A DNA stretch of 64,000 bases from GCA-2746605 sp963710615. Lineage in GTDB: Bacteria; Bacteroidota; Ignavibacteria; Ignavibacteriales; Melioribacteraceae. Position 1 is the first letter of the stretch, and each line of letters opens with the position of its first letter. Made by a program: the position numbers and the translations under genes. Where the stretch lies: contig CAVQBF010000008.1 of NCBI GenBank assembly GCA_963710615.1, positions 372,001 to 436,000 on the forward strand. The letters are read 5' to 3'. Below the pieces are notes generated by a model that was not told the origin of the DNA, did no database searches, and was given only the letters and a program-made list of their open reading frames with translations. This document shows positions 1-8,957 of this stretch, piece by piece.

Positions 1-347
1 TCGAATTTTTTATTACCTAATACTTTTAGTGTTTCCATCATACTTAACGCAACAACTATATTTTTAACTTGATTGAATCCAAGAACTACTATTGCAAAAT
101 CAATTGTTGCTACTCTCCTTGGTATTCCATGCAAAGGCGAATTAGCAATTGTTAGAATTTTTGTAACTAAACCCTGATCATTACTGATCATTCTACCAAG
201 AATTGATGCACTGGTTTTAGGATCTTCAATTAGATTCGAGACCTCTAATATAATCTGAGGAACAGTTGGGACATTGTATACAGAGGAAAGTATACGTTCA
301 ACTCTTTTCATATTTGGGTTAATATTTTCTTGTTCACTATTAATCAT
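1..347 (-). CDS. HDOD-domain protein (N-terminal part, cut by window edge)
   Basis: I translated this from the minus strand; the ATG is at 347 and the reading frame runs off the left edge after about 115 residues. It contains the start of an HDOD domain: VPTVPQIILEVSNLIEDPKT, then a GRMISNDQGLVTKIL segment and ANSPLHGIPRRVATIDFAIV, which is the classic layout of the helical HDOD fold. HDOD proteins are HD-like regulatory proteins lacking full catalytic HD residues and are common at the ends of flagellar operons. The start overlaps the fliA stop by 8 bases, so it is translationally coupled and is the last visible gene of the fliL-to-fliA operon. The function is probably signalling or flagellar regulation, but this is inferred from context only. 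Confidence 0.8.
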   Translation of the reverse strand, partial: MINSEQENINPNMKRVERILSSVYNVPTVPQIILEVSNLIEDPKTSASILGRMISNDQGLVTKILTIANSPLHGIPRRVATIDFAIVVLGFNQVKNIVVALSMMETLKVLGNKKF

Positions 348-972
348 ATTGTTTTTCAATTTGCTTTTTAAGTTCTCTCATAATTTTAGAATGCAGCTGA
401 GAGACTCTTGAAACTGTTATATCTAAAATTTTAGATATCTCTTTGTAATTCATATGTTCATAATAGTAGAGTGTAATTATCAGTCTGTCTCGTTCATTTA
501 AATCCTTAATTGCTTGAACTAATAATTCTTTTCTTTCTAATGAATGGTATTCATCATCGGGAAGTTCATATTCAGATGGGATTATATCTGAGAGGCTAAA
601 ACCGTCTTCTGAATCAAAAGGTTGATCGATCGAAACATTTCTGTATACAACCTTATTTGGGTCCTGATTTTGATAATTGGCTCTCGGTTTAATCTGAAGT
701 TTTCTTAACTCATCAATGATTTTCCCTCTAATCCTCTGAATTGCGTAAGTTTCAAACTTGGTGCCGAAATCAGGGTCAAATCTATCGATTGCTTCACTTA
801 ATCCCTCTACCCCAAACTGAAAGAAATCTTTTTCCTCAACTACGTTTAAGTTCATAAACTTAGAGTTATGTATAACGTAGTGAACAAGATTTGTGTAATT
901 AACCATTATTTGCTTTTTTAATCCACTTGATGGTTCTGTTTTGTACTCTGTCCAAAGTGTGGCATTATTCAT
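340..972 (-). CDS. fliA: RNA polymerase sigma-28 factor for flagellar genes
   Basis: The protein of 210 aa is of normal FliA/WhiG length. Region 2 is clear (VVEEKDFFQFGVEGLSEAID, then FETYAIQRIRGKIIDELRK at about 73-91), region 3 follows, and region 4 ends with a helix-turn-helix (YKEISKILDITVSRVSQLHSK, about 175-195). FliA directs RNA polymerase to late flagellar genes; the anti-sigma factor FlgM is encoded in the same supercluster, and sigma-28-like promoters are visible before fliC and before the chemotaxis operon. The gene lies near the distal end of the fliL operon, so it should be made together with the export apparatus, under the sigma-54 promoter at 10,501-10,516. It overlaps the following HDOD gene by 8 bases. 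Confidence 0.95.
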   Translation of the reverse strand: MNNATLWTEYKTEPSSGLKKQIMVNYTNLVHYVIHNSKFMNLNVVEEKDFFQFGVEGLSEAIDRFDPDFGTKFETYAIQRIRGKIIDELRKLQIKPRANYQNQDPNKVVYRNVSIDQPFDSEDGFSLSDIIPSEYELPDDEYHSLERKELLVQAIKDLNERDRLIITLYYYEHMNYKEISKILDITVSRVSQLHSKIMRELKKQIEKQYD

Positions 973-992
973 ATTAATTTCTTCCTAATTGG

Positions 993-1202
993 TTAACTGT
1001 AATAATTTTTGTGCTTTTCAATTGATGTTTTATTTATTGCCCTTATAAATGAGAGAGCTAGAATAGTTAGCATGAGGGTAGCGACAAAAAATATAATGAA
1101 GGATTTGAGCAATATATCCTCAACGAGCATACCCTGTTGACTAAAAATTATAATTGAGATAAAAAATATTAACAAGCCCACATTTAGTATAATTTTATTC
1201 AT
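993..1202 (-). CDS. small two-helix membrane protein of unknown function
   Basis: I do not recognise this 69-aa protein. It has two predicted membrane helices (about residues 4-22 and 32-53) joined by a short polar loop and a basic tail ending in EKHKNYYS, so the tail probably lies in the cytoplasm. It lies between flhG and fliA with 20 bases to fliA and about 110 bases to flhG, and is read in the same direction, so it is probably co-transcribed. The position suggests a flagellar or polar-location accessory role, but nothing in the sequence proves that. A ribosome binding site is suggested by AGGAG about 5 bases before the ATG. Confidence 0.6.
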   Translation of the reverse strand: MNKIILNVGLLIFFISIIIFSQQGMLVEDILLKSFIIFFVATLMLTILALSFIRAINKTSIEKHKNYYS

Positions 1203-1311
1203 ATTAATCTCCTGGCAATAGTAATTTCAAAGAATATACCAAAGGTTTTTAGAAAAAATTGTTGCTTTTCAGCTTGTAATTGAGGTTTTCGTTTTTAAGG
1301 AATGGTTATTA

Positions 1312-2127
1312 TTAACCACTTGTCGGTATTCTCAACTTGTTGATTATTGATGTGAATTGACGTGAAATTTTTAATGAATTCTTAGTGTCAACAATTGGAT
1401 TTTGAGCTTGAATTGACTTAACAATCTCTTCGGAAAAGGACAGTTCGCCAAGATAATTAATGTCTGTTTTTAAGAAGTGATTTGTAGCTTTTTCCAGATT
1501 TCCAAAAGCTTCTTCAGCTTCGCCATCTTTAAAACATTTATTTATCACAACATTTTTAATAACCCGGGAACCGTTACTTTTTAATAGCTTAAAAATAACG
1601 TATGCATCCATAACAGAGGTTGGTTCAGGTGTAGTAACAAGTATTAATTCATCAGAATTAATAAGGAGCTGTATTGTTCCTTGATCAGCTCCAGAAGCAG
1701 TATCAAGTATAATCACGTCGTAATTTTCTGAAAGAATCCTCAATTCTTCGATTAGAATATTTGCACGTTCTTCATTAAACTTAGGATGATCAATTTTTCC
1801 CGATTCACCCAGAACCAAATGTAAATTTTGTGAATATTCGTAAATTAAATCTTCTAAATTCTGATTATAAGTTAAGTAGTGATAGAGTGTCTTTTTTGAT
1901 GAAGCATTAAACATTACGTTGAGATTAGCAAAGTTCAAATCTAAATCCAATAATAAAACTTTTGATCCGGTATTTGACAATTCAGCTGCCAGATTACTTG
2001 CCAAAAATGATTTTCCAGTTCCGCCTTTTCCTGATGTAATTGAAATTATTTTACATCCCTCAGTTTGTAAAACGTTTTCTTTAAACAAACCATTTAGTTG
2101 GTATAATCTTTCAGCTTGACCAAGCAT
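1312..2127 (-). CDS. flhG: MinD-like ATPase FlhG (flagellar number/placement regulator)
   Basis: This 271-aa protein is a ParA/MinD-family P-loop ATPase with a deviant Walker A motif SGKGGTGKS (about 32-40), a LLLDLDLNFANLN segment (about 59-71) and a Walker B-type VIILDTASGADQGT segment. An N-terminal AERLYQLNGL stretch resembles the FlhG/FleN activation helix (the DQAxxLR-type region). FlhG partners the SRP-type GTPase FlhF to set flagellar number and position. Its start codon overlaps the flhF stop by one base, which supports coupling. The C-terminus lacks an obvious long amphipathic MinD membrane helix, although the last 25 residues could form a short one. The annotation rests on fold motifs and on gene order, which is the standard flhA-flhF-flhG-fliA. 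Confidence 0.92.
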   Translation of the reverse strand: MLGQAERLYQLNGLFKENVLQTEGCKIISITSGKGGTGKSFLASNLAAELSNTGSKVLLLDLDLNFANLNVMFNASSKKTLYHYLTYNQNLEDLIYEYSQNLHLVLGESGKIDHPKFNEERANILIEELRILSENYDVIILDTASGADQGTIQLLINSDELILVTTPEPTSVMDAYVIFKLLKSNGSRVIKNVVINKCFKDGEAEEAFGNLEKATNHFLKTDINYLGELSFSEEIVKSIQAQNPIVDTKNSLKISRQFTSIINKLRIPTSG

Positions 2128-3224
2128 TAGTTTAATTTCCCGCTGTAAACCATATTTGCAATAAATTCACTATCAGCTGCTATTATGTCATCTGGTATTA
2201 CTTGTCCATTTGTTAAATATTTTATTGGAGTATCTACCTCATTTACAAGATTTACAATATTACCGTATGATATAGCTTCATCCAGTTTTGAAAATACTAA
2301 AGCGTCGTAATTAAGTACCTTAAACTTTTGAGCAACATCCAGCATTACTTTATAATCACTCGTACTGTTAAGAACCAAATAGGTTTCATCAACTTTAACT
2401 TTTGTTAGAAAATCATTTATTGAATTTAATAGTTTAGTATTATTCTGACTTCTACCAACAGTATCAATAAATACAATATCTTTATTCTTAAATTTTTTCA
2501 TAAATTTTTGAATATCTGAAGGTTCGTAGGCAACTAGAAAATCAATATTGCTTATCTCGGAGAAAATCTTAAGCTGGTCTAAAGCCCCTAATCTATAGGT
2601 ATCAATTGAGATGAGCCCTATATCCAAATTGTGAAGAATTTTGGATATTACTGCTAGTTTTGCAATACAAGTTGTTTTTCCAACGCCTGTAGGACCAACA
2701 AGTGAAATTACTTTTGGTCTACTTTGCTTGCTTAATTCAAAATCACTAGTTGGAATAAAAGAGCCCAAAGTAGAAACTAAATATTCATCTCTATTGGCTT
2801 CGTCAACAAATGGTTCATATTGGCTTACTTTGTTAATAATACTGTCGATAATTTCAATGTTAAGATCTTTATCTAATAAATACTGCTTAATTTCTTCAAA
2901 GTTATTTGAGCTTTGCTTTTTATTGGGAATTCTTTGGGATTTTGAGGATTTTGATTCTGCTGAAACACCGTAAATTTTTTCCGTTAATTTTTTCATTTCG
3001 GTTTGAAAATCCTGAACCTTGGCAACTTCCCTTGCAGTATCTTTAACATCAAATGATTCTTCTTCATCAATACTGGCAGTTATTTCAAAGAGTTTTTGCT
3101 CAACCCCATTTGTGAAATTATCTATTACCTTTGTACTTAAGACAATGGCCTCATCACCAAATTCATTTTTCATTTCGACAATTGCTTCTTTAAGCGTTCT
3201 AGCTTTGAATTTCTTAATCTGCAT
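2127..3224 (-). CDS. flhF: SRP-family GTPase FlhF
   Basis: The protein has 365 aa. An N-terminal basic B domain opens with IKKFKARTLKEAI, typical of FlhF, and is followed by a low-complexity linker (about 85-108), an N domain, and the G domain with G1 GPTGVGKTT (177-185), the DTYRLGALDQL segment (208-218) and IDTVGRS G3 (about 252-258). FlhF is a signal-recognition-particle-type GTPase that marks the site of flagellar assembly, often a cell pole, and whose GTPase cycle is modulated by FlhG, encoded next. It follows flhA after one base. Length and motif order are those of the family. Confidence 0.95.
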   Translation of the reverse strand: MQIKKFKARTLKEAIVEMKNEFGDEAIVLSTKVIDNFTNGVEQKLFEITASIDEEESFDVKDTAREVAKVQDFQTEMKKLTEKIYGVSAESKSSKSQRIPNKKQSSNNFEEIKQYLLDKDLNIEIIDSIINKVSQYEPFVDEANRDEYLVSTLGSFIPTSDFELSKQSRPKVISLVGPTGVGKTTCIAKLAVISKILHNLDIGLISIDTYRLGALDQLKIFSEISNIDFLVAYEPSDIQKFMKKFKNKDIVFIDTVGRSQNNTKLLNSINDFLTKVKVDETYLVLNSTSDYKVMLDVAQKFKVLNYDALVFSKLDEAISYGNIVNLVNEVDTPIKYLTNGQVIPDDIIAADSEFIANMVYSGKLN

Positions 3225-3225
3225 T

Positions 3226-5268
3226 CTAGACCTCTATTTTTCCAATAAATTCAATTTCAATATTAGCAGGTAACTCGGTAAACGAAAGGATTGCAACATC
3301 CGGAAATGTTGTGTGAATTAATCTAAATAAATAAGGACGAATTGTCGCCGAAGTTATCAAAATTGGCATGTATCCCAAATTTCTAAATCCCTCAAGCTGT
3401 TTGTTAATAGCTCCATTTAAGTTTTGCAGCATTTCCGGTGTTAGACCGAGTGTCTGTGTTGCATCACCTTGTTGAGCAAGTGAATTTGTAATATACTCTT
3501 CTAAGTTCTCACCAATAGCTGCAGCATGGATTACATTATTTGAATCTTTATATAATGAGGAAATTGTCTCCCCTAGCGAATGTCTTACATACTCTGTTAA
3601 TACTTCAATGTTCTTTGTCACTTTAGAATAATCAATCAATGATTCTAGTATTTGTACTAAATCTTTTATTGGGATTAATTCCTTTAATAAACTTTGTAAT
3701 ACTTTTTGAATTGTTCCTAATGGTAAATTATCAGGACTAATATCTTCTATCACTGCAGGATAATCTTCTTTAAGATTTTCTAACAGTTGCTTAACACTTT
3801 GTCTTGATAATATTTTATCAAAATGTTTCTTAATAGTTTCTTGCAAATGTGTGGAGAGCACTGAAACAGCATCCACAACAGTATAGCCCACTAACTCGGC
3901 TTTATCTTTTTCTTGATCGGAGACCCAATAACCATCCAATCCAAATGCGGGATCTTTTGTTGGTATTCCACTTAATTTTTCAGTTATATTCCCGGAGTTC
4001 ATTGCTAAGAATCTATCTGCATAAATTTCATAATGGGCAACTACATTTCCCTTAATTTTAATAATGTATTCATTTGGACGCAATTGTAAATTATCACGAA
4101 CTCTAACCGGTGGAACAAGAACACCAAATTCCACTGCTACAAATTTCCTTGTGGATGAAATTTTTTGGAATAAATCTCCACCTTGACTATCATCCACTAA
4201 TGATATTAGTCCGTAGCCAATTTCTACTTCAACCGGATCAACTTGTAAATAACCTTCAACTTTATCTTCTTTATCTTCCGTTTCAACTGGTTCTTCCAAA
4301 CCTTCTTTAATAGCTAAAGCATTTATATTTTTATTTACTAGAAAAGTCACAGTTGCTAGCCCACCGCCCAAAACCATAAAGGGTATTGTAGGCATACCTG
4401 GGACTAAAGAGAAGAGAAATACTGTTCCGGCCACAGTTCCCAGTACCCTGGGATTAGAAAACAATTGTGTTTTCATTTGGCTATCCATTGAACTACCAGA
4501 GCTACTTTTAGTAACCACCATACCGGCTGCAGTGGCAATTAGTAAAGCAGGTACTTGAGAGACAAGACCATCACCAATTGTTAAAATAGTATAACTCTGC
4601 AATGCATCCGTAACTGTAAGTCCCTTTTGAACAACCCCAATTATAATACCACCTAAAATATTAATTGCATTAATAATAAGACCAGCAATCGCATCTCCCT
4701 TTACAAATTTCGATGCACCATCCATTGATCCGAAAAATTCTGCTTCACGTGATATATTGTCCCTTCTGTTTCTTGCTTCTGCTTCGTTGATAAGTCCGCT
4801 ATTAAGGTCAGCATCAATTGCCATTTGCTTTCCTGGCATTGCATCTAATGTAAAACGTGCAGCTACTTCTGATATTCTGCCGGAACCCTTAACAATTACC
4901 ATAAACTGAATTATAATAAGTATCAGGAATACAATAAATCCTACAACATAACTACCGCCAACAACAAAGGAACCAAAAGTTTCAATTACTTGGCCTGCAT
5001 ATCCATCGATTAGAATTAATCTTGTTGAACTTATATTAAGAGAAAGACGAAAAATTGTTAAGACAAGCAATAATCCAGGAAATGCTGAGATCTCCAATGG
5101 AGAATTGATATATAAAGAGGATATTAAAATTAATATCGCTAAAGAAATATTAATAGCAAGAAAGAAATCCAGTAAAAATGGGGATAATGGAATAATCATT
5201 AATCCGAGGATGAATATTATTCCAAAGGCAAAAAGTATATCGGTATTTTTTAAAATCCTATCAATCAT
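3226..5268 (-). CDS. flhA: flagellar type III export gate protein FlhA
   Basis: At 680 aa this has the usual FlhA length. The N-terminal half holds about eight membrane segments (from FAFGIIFILGLMIIPL onward) and the FHIPEP-type signature region GRISEVAARFTLDAMPGKQM at about 130-150 with ADLNSGLINEAEARNRR directly after. The C-terminal half is the soluble cytoplasmic ring domain that docks chaperone-substrate complexes, ending ELPANIEIEFIGKIEV. FlhA is part of the proton-driven export gate with FlhB and FliPQR, all encoded just upstream. Its ATG shares one base with the flhB stop. Confidence 0.97.
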   Translation of the reverse strand: MIDRILKNTDILFAFGIIFILGLMIIPLSPFLLDFFLAINISLAILILISSLYINSPLEISAFPGLLLVLTIFRLSLNISSTRLILIDGYAGQVIETFGSFVVGGSYVVGFIVFLILIIIQFMVIVKGSGRISEVAARFTLDAMPGKQMAIDADLNSGLINEAEARNRRDNISREAEFFGSMDGASKFVKGDAIAGLIINAINILGGIIIGVVQKGLTVTDALQSYTILTIGDGLVSQVPALLIATAAGMVVTKSSSGSSMDSQMKTQLFSNPRVLGTVAGTVFLFSLVPGMPTIPFMVLGGGLATVTFLVNKNINALAIKEGLEEPVETEDKEDKVEGYLQVDPVEVEIGYGLISLVDDSQGGDLFQKISSTRKFVAVEFGVLVPPVRVRDNLQLRPNEYIIKIKGNVVAHYEIYADRFLAMNSGNITEKLSGIPTKDPAFGLDGYWVSDQEKDKAELVGYTVVDAVSVLSTHLQETIKKHFDKILSRQSVKQLLENLKEDYPAVIEDISPDNLPLGTIQKVLQSLLKELIPIKDLVQILESLIDYSKVTKNIEVLTEYVRHSLGETISSLYKDSNNVIHAAAIGENLEEYITNSLAQQGDATQTLGLTPEMLQNLNGAINKQLEGFRNLGYMPILITSATIRPYLFRLIHTTFPDVAILSFTELPANIEIEFIGKIEV

Positions 5269-6353
5269 TATATTATACTTCTTCTTTTTCTTTCTTCTTT
5301 TAGTTTAAATATATATGCTAATATCTGTGCAACTGCCTTAAATAAATTCTCGGGTATTTCTTGGCCAACTTCACAAGCTTTATATAAAGCTCTTGCCAAT
5401 TGTACATCTTCGTGCATAGGTATTTTATTTTCTTTAGCAATAGATTTAATTTTCTGCGCTAATAAATCTTGTCCTTTTGCAACAACTTTTGGAGCAGAAG
5501 CTTTATCCATATCATATTTTAATGCAACAGCAAAGTGAGTTGGGTTTGTGATTACAACATCTGCGGTCGGCACATCATGAAGCATTCTTTTACGTGCCAT
5601 CTCCATTTGCTTACCTTTTATTTGAGACTTAACTTGTGGATCACCCTCTGTTTGCTTAGTTTCTTCTTTTACTTCCTGCTTGGTCATTTTTTGATCTTTT
5701 CTGAATTTAAATCTTTGGTACGAAAAATCGATAAATGCAATAACTACATACACAAGCGATACTCTCCACAGAAACGCAACCGAGTTATCCATCATATATT
5801 CAACAATTTCTGCGATTGTAAAATTTACTAGCCCAATCGATTCAATTACCATGTCTTCTAAAATAAAATAGGAGAAAATTCCAATTGCTCCCAGTTTTGC
5901 AACAGACTTTAATAACTCCACAAGCGGTCTAGAGGATAAAAATGAATTTTTAAACCCTGTAATTGGATTAAGTTTATTTGCTTTGGGCTGAAGTGCCTTT
6001 GGTGTTACCTTAAATCCAACTTGGCCATAACCAACCGCAAGCGACACTATCACAATTCCTAATAAAATGGGAAAAACTGTTGCAATAAAAAATAATACAG
6101 CTTTTAATCCGTACATACTTAGTACATTAACACTTAGCTCAATTTTATCCAATGAGGAAAAGATATACGTGGACATACTCCAAAGCTTTGCACCTAGGTA
6201 ATCTTTGGTGAAATATAGAACTAACAAACCTGTGGTAAAAACCGCCAAAGAATTAAGCTCCTGCGATCTGGCAACTTGTCCTTTTTCTCGCGAGTCAGTA
6301 AGTTTCTTACTCGTCGCTTGTTCGGTTTTTTCTTGTCCGTCTTTCTCAGCCAT
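5268..6353 (-). CDS. flhB: flagellar export switch protein FlhB
   Basis: The protein has 361 aa: a polar N-terminus (EKTEQATSKKLTDSREKGQV, typical of FlhB), four membrane helices to about residue 210, and a cytoplasmic domain with the self-cleaving NPTH motif at about 270-273. Autocleavage between N and P switches substrate specificity from rod/hook to filament proteins, in concert with the FliK ruler encoded at 13.9-16.3 kb. A run of basic residues ends the protein (KEERKRRS). It lies two bases after the fliR stop in the conserved fliPQR-flhB-flhA order. Confidence 0.97.
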   Translation of the reverse strand: MAEKDGQEKTEQATSKKLTDSREKGQVARSQELNSLAVFTTGLLVLYFTKDYLGAKLWSMSTYIFSSLDKIELSVNVLSMYGLKAVLFFIATVFPILLGIVIVSLAVGYGQVGFKVTPKALQPKANKLNPITGFKNSFLSSRPLVELLKSVAKLGAIGIFSYFILEDMVIESIGLVNFTIAEIVEYMMDNSVAFLWRVSLVYVVIAFIDFSYQRFKFRKDQKMTKQEVKEETKQTEGDPQVKSQIKGKQMEMARKRMLHDVPTADVVITNPTHFAVALKYDMDKASAPKVVAKGQDLLAQKIKSIAKENKIPMHEDVQLARALYKACEVGQEIPENLFKAVAQILAYIFKLKEERKRRSII

Positions 6354-6355
6354 AA

Positions 6356-7132
6356 TTAATTACTAAGCACCTTAACAATTTCTAATAATTTATCTTCATA
6401 CTGATATATTAAATCTCTAAAAAGGTAAATGTAGAGGGGCATTACCAATACAATTAGGAATAGTCCTAATCCAATTTTTAATGGAAGTAAAACAAAGAAA
6501 ACTTGAAATGATGGACTAACTCTTGCAATTATCCCACTTGCAATATGAACTAAAAAGTAAGCAACAATTACTGGTGAGGCAATTTTAACTGCTAGTATAA
6601 AAATGCTTCCTGAATATGAGATAATTAATTTATACGCGCTCTCTGTTACTGCAAAACCACCAATTGGAATAACTTTAAATGAGTAAGAAAGTGATTGTAC
6701 AACAAAATGATGCCCATCGATAAGAATAAAAACAATTACTGCGGCCATTGATAATAACGTTGCAACTATATTTCCATCATCTCCCGAAACAGGATCGAAC
6801 ATTGAAGACATTGCTAGTCCCATATCTCTACCCACTAATAACCCTGCAAATGATATTCCCAGAAAAACAATATTTAATGTAAAGCCCATAACAATACCTA
6901 CAAAAACTTCTTTAATTCCATAAAGGATTAAAAATACCACACTATCATTTTCATTGAACGGATACGGTTCTACATTAAAAAAAATTATGTAAGTAAGCAC
7001 CAATGCCAATGCCATTCTTACTAAGACTGGGACCGAATCACTATTATATAAAGGTGCAAATGAAAACATTGCGCCAATCCTAATAAATATCATTAGGCCG
7101 GTTAAAAAATCGGAAATTAATAGTTCAGTCAT
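6356..7132 (-). CDS. fliR: flagellar export gate protein FliR
   Basis: A 258-aa very hydrophobic protein with about six membrane helices and the FliR/SpaR-type core (TGLMIFIRIGAMFSFAPL near the N-terminus; FVGIVMGFTLNIVFLGISFA near 75-95; MGLAMSSMFDPVSGDDGN near 102-119). FliR assembles with FliP and FliQ into the helical export gate above FlhA. Its start overlaps the fliQ stop by 4 bases, and flhB follows after 2 bases. Length is normal for the family. Confidence 0.95.
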   Translation of the reverse strand: MTELLISDFLTGLMIFIRIGAMFSFAPLYNSDSVPVLVRMALALVLTYIIFFNVEPYPFNENDSVVFLILYGIKEVFVGIVMGFTLNIVFLGISFAGLLVGRDMGLAMSSMFDPVSGDDGNIVATLLSMAAVIVFILIDGHHFVVQSLSYSFKVIPIGGFAVTESAYKLIISYSGSIFILAVKIASPVIVAYFLVHIASGIIARVSPSFQVFFVLLPLKIGLGLFLIVLVMPLYIYLFRDLIYQYEDKLLEIVKVLSN

Positions 7133-7398
7133 TTTACAACAGTTATTATTAGATTAAAAATCTTATGGGTGAATGAAATCATCTTATCAGCAATAAATGG
7201 CAATGCTATAATAATTGCTATAGCTGTAATTACAATTTTGGGGACAAAGGTTAAAGTTGTTTCTTGTATTGATGTAGCTGCTTGAAAAATAGATATTACC
7301 ACTCCAACAACTAAACCCGCTCCTAGTATTGGAAGAAGAATTAATAAAACATTAAAAAAAGCTTCACTTAATATTTCTATTACTAAATCAATATTCAT
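7129..7398 (-). CDS. fliQ: flagellar export gate protein FliQ
   Basis: The 89-aa protein has the standard two-helix FliQ hairpin: an N-terminal helix (AFFNVLLILLPILGAGLVVG) followed by the conserved SIFQAATSIQETTLTFVPK loop and a second helix (VITAIAIIIALPFIADKM). Four copies are expected in the FliPQR gate. The gene directly follows fliP with no spacer and overlaps fliR by 4 bases, so translation is coupled. The match in length and motif is complete. Confidence 0.95.
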   Translation of the reverse strand: MNIDLVIEILSEAFFNVLLILLPILGAGLVVGVVISIFQAATSIQETTLTFVPKIVITAIAIIIALPFIADKMISFTHKIFNLIITVVK

Positions 7399-8160
7399 TT
7401 ACATTATACTCCTTACCACCGATCCTATTACAAGATTCCATCCATCGACTAAGACAAAAAGTAATATTTTAAATGGCATTGATATCATCATTGGCGGTAG
7501 CATCATCATTCCCATTGACATTAAAATACTTGATACAATCATATCAACCATTACAAAGGGAATAAATAAGAAGAATCCAATTATAAATCCGGCTCTTAGT
7601 TCACTAAGGACAAATGATGGAATTAAAACATGTATTGGTAAATCGGCATGTGAATTAGGTCTTTCCATATTTGCTAATTCTAAAAAGAACTTTAATTCTT
7701 CTGGTCGCGTATTTTTAAGCATAAAATCACGCAAGGGTTCAATTCCTTTATCATAGGCTTCATCAATATTTATTTCTTTATCTAAATATGGCTGTAATGC
7801 ATTTTTATTAAATTCATTCCAAGTCGGAGTCATAATAAAAAAAGTGATAAATAGAGCTACACCAGCAAGAAGTTGATTTGGCGGCATCTGCTGAGTACCT
7901 AATGCTGTCTTCAAAAAATGAAATACAATAATTATTCTAAGATAAGATGTTGTCATTATCAATATTGAAGGAGCTAAAGATAAAATCGTTAATAGCAATA
8001 AAAGCTGAAGCGTTACCGCTAAATCTTCAGGTTTGTCTGATGTTCCAAGATTAATACCTAAATTTGGTAATGGCACGGTTTGAGACTGCTGTGCAAATAA
8101 GTTTGAATCTGTAAATATAAATAACAATAAAATAGAGGATATGAGGAATAAACGTTTCAT
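7399..8160 (-). CDS. fliP: flagellar export gate protein FliP
   Basis: The 253-aa protein begins with a cleavable signal peptide (KRLFLISSILLLFIFTDSNL ... FAQ), as usual for FliP. Diagnostic segments are RIIIVFHFLKTALGTQQMPP (about 75-95), the NPTW-like TPTWNEFNKNALQPYLD region, and the C-terminal MSMGMMMLPPMMISMPFKI helix. FliP forms the core of the export gate with FliQ and FliR. The ATG overlaps the fliO stop by 4 bases. Confidence 0.96.
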   Translation of the reverse strand: MKRLFLISSILLLFIFTDSNLFAQQSQTVPLPNLGINLGTSDKPEDLAVTLQLLLLLTILSLAPSILIMTTSYLRIIIVFHFLKTALGTQQMPPNQLLAGVALFITFFIMTPTWNEFNKNALQPYLDKEINIDEAYDKGIEPLRDFMLKNTRPEELKFFLELANMERPNSHADLPIHVLIPSFVLSELRAGFIIGFFLFIPFVMVDMIVSSILMSMGMMMLPPMMISMPFKILLFVLVDGWNLVIGSVVRSIM

Positions 8161-8501
8161 TTTATTCCCATATTGCTTTTAAGTAATTTTAAGAAGTTTT
8201 GTTTTTCTTCACCGGATTCCGCTTTTTCAGTTTTTTCTAAATACGATGAATCAACTTTATCTATTAAACTAACTGATTGATCTGCAACACCCAGCATATA
8301 TACAGCATCATTAAATTTAATTATAGAAATATACTTTTTCGGTAAAATCGCTTGAGTTGAAAGAACCTGAACTCTTGAATCTGCACCTCCTTTTTTTTCA
8401 AAGGAATACAAATATTTTTTTACCAAGAACAACATGCCATACATAATCCCAGCCATTGCTCCAAGTATTAAAAATATTTGAATGATATCCCAAGTACTCA
8501 C
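8157..8501 (-). CDS. fliO: FliO-like flagellar biosynthesis protein
   Basis: This 114-aa protein has one N-terminal membrane helix (about residues 6-27) and a small basic cytoplasmic domain with a beta-rich core (VQVLSTQAILPKKYISIIKF, followed by DAVYMLGVADQSVSLIDKV), which is the pattern of FliO. FliO helps assemble the FliP ring. Sequence conservation of FliO is weak across bacteria, so the call leans on its place between fliN and fliP and on topology. It overlaps both neighbours by 4 bases. Confidence 0.85.
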   Translation of the reverse strand: MSTWDIIQIFLILGAMAGIMYGMLFLVKKYLYSFEKKGGADSRVQVLSTQAILPKKYISIIKFNDAVYMLGVADQSVSLIDKVDSSYLEKTEKAESGEEKQNFLKLLKSNMGIK

Positions 8502-8956
8502 GATTTAATTCCTTGAAGTCTTTCACTAGCTTCCAACAGGTTGGTAATTCTGATACCAAAATGTTTATCAATTACAACAACTTCGCCTTCAGCTATCTTT
8601 TTATTGTTCACAAAAACATCAACCGGCTCACTGGCTAATTTTTCAAGTTCAATTACGTAACCACGTTCAAGTTCCAAAATATCTTTGATCTGCATTTTTG
8701 TTCTGCCGAGTTCTATATAAACATTTAATTGTAAATCCTTAAGAAACTCTAATTTGTCGTCCTCAAAAAAGCCTTTCTTTTTCGATTCATCAAACTGAGG
8801 GAAATCAGCAACAGCAGCTTTAGCGCTTTGTTTAGATTGCTCAACTTCTAATGCTGCCAACATTTGAGCTTCGGCTTCTTCCTCACTTACATCAACATGA
8901 GTTTCGTCATTTGACTCAATGTTTTGGTCAGGATTTTTTTCTTTGTTCTCTGCCAT
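8498..8956 (-). CDS. fliN: flagellar motor switch protein FliN
   Basis: The 152-aa protein has an acidic, probably disordered N-terminal 65 residues (ETHVDVSEEEAEAQMLAALE) and a C-terminal SpoA/surface-presentation domain (LKDLQLNVYIELGRTKMQIK, then GEVVVIDKHFGIRITNLL). FliN forms the base of the C-ring with FliM and FliG, sets the rotation direction and docks the FliH-FliI ATPase. It follows fliM after one base and overlaps fliO by 4 bases. The length is near the usual 100-150 aa. Confidence 0.95.
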   Translation of the reverse strand: MAENKEKNPDQNIESNDETHVDVSEEEAEAQMLAALEVEQSKQSAKAAVADFPQFDESKKKGFFEDDKLEFLKDLQLNVYIELGRTKMQIKDILELERGYVIELEKLASEPVDVFVNNKKIAEGEVVVIDKHFGIRITNLLEASERLQGIKS

Positions 8957-8957
8957 T

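Noticed and set aside
8070..8090. TGGCAC box on the plus strand inside fliP
   Set aside because: Antisense, inside a coding region and without a -12 box at the right distance.
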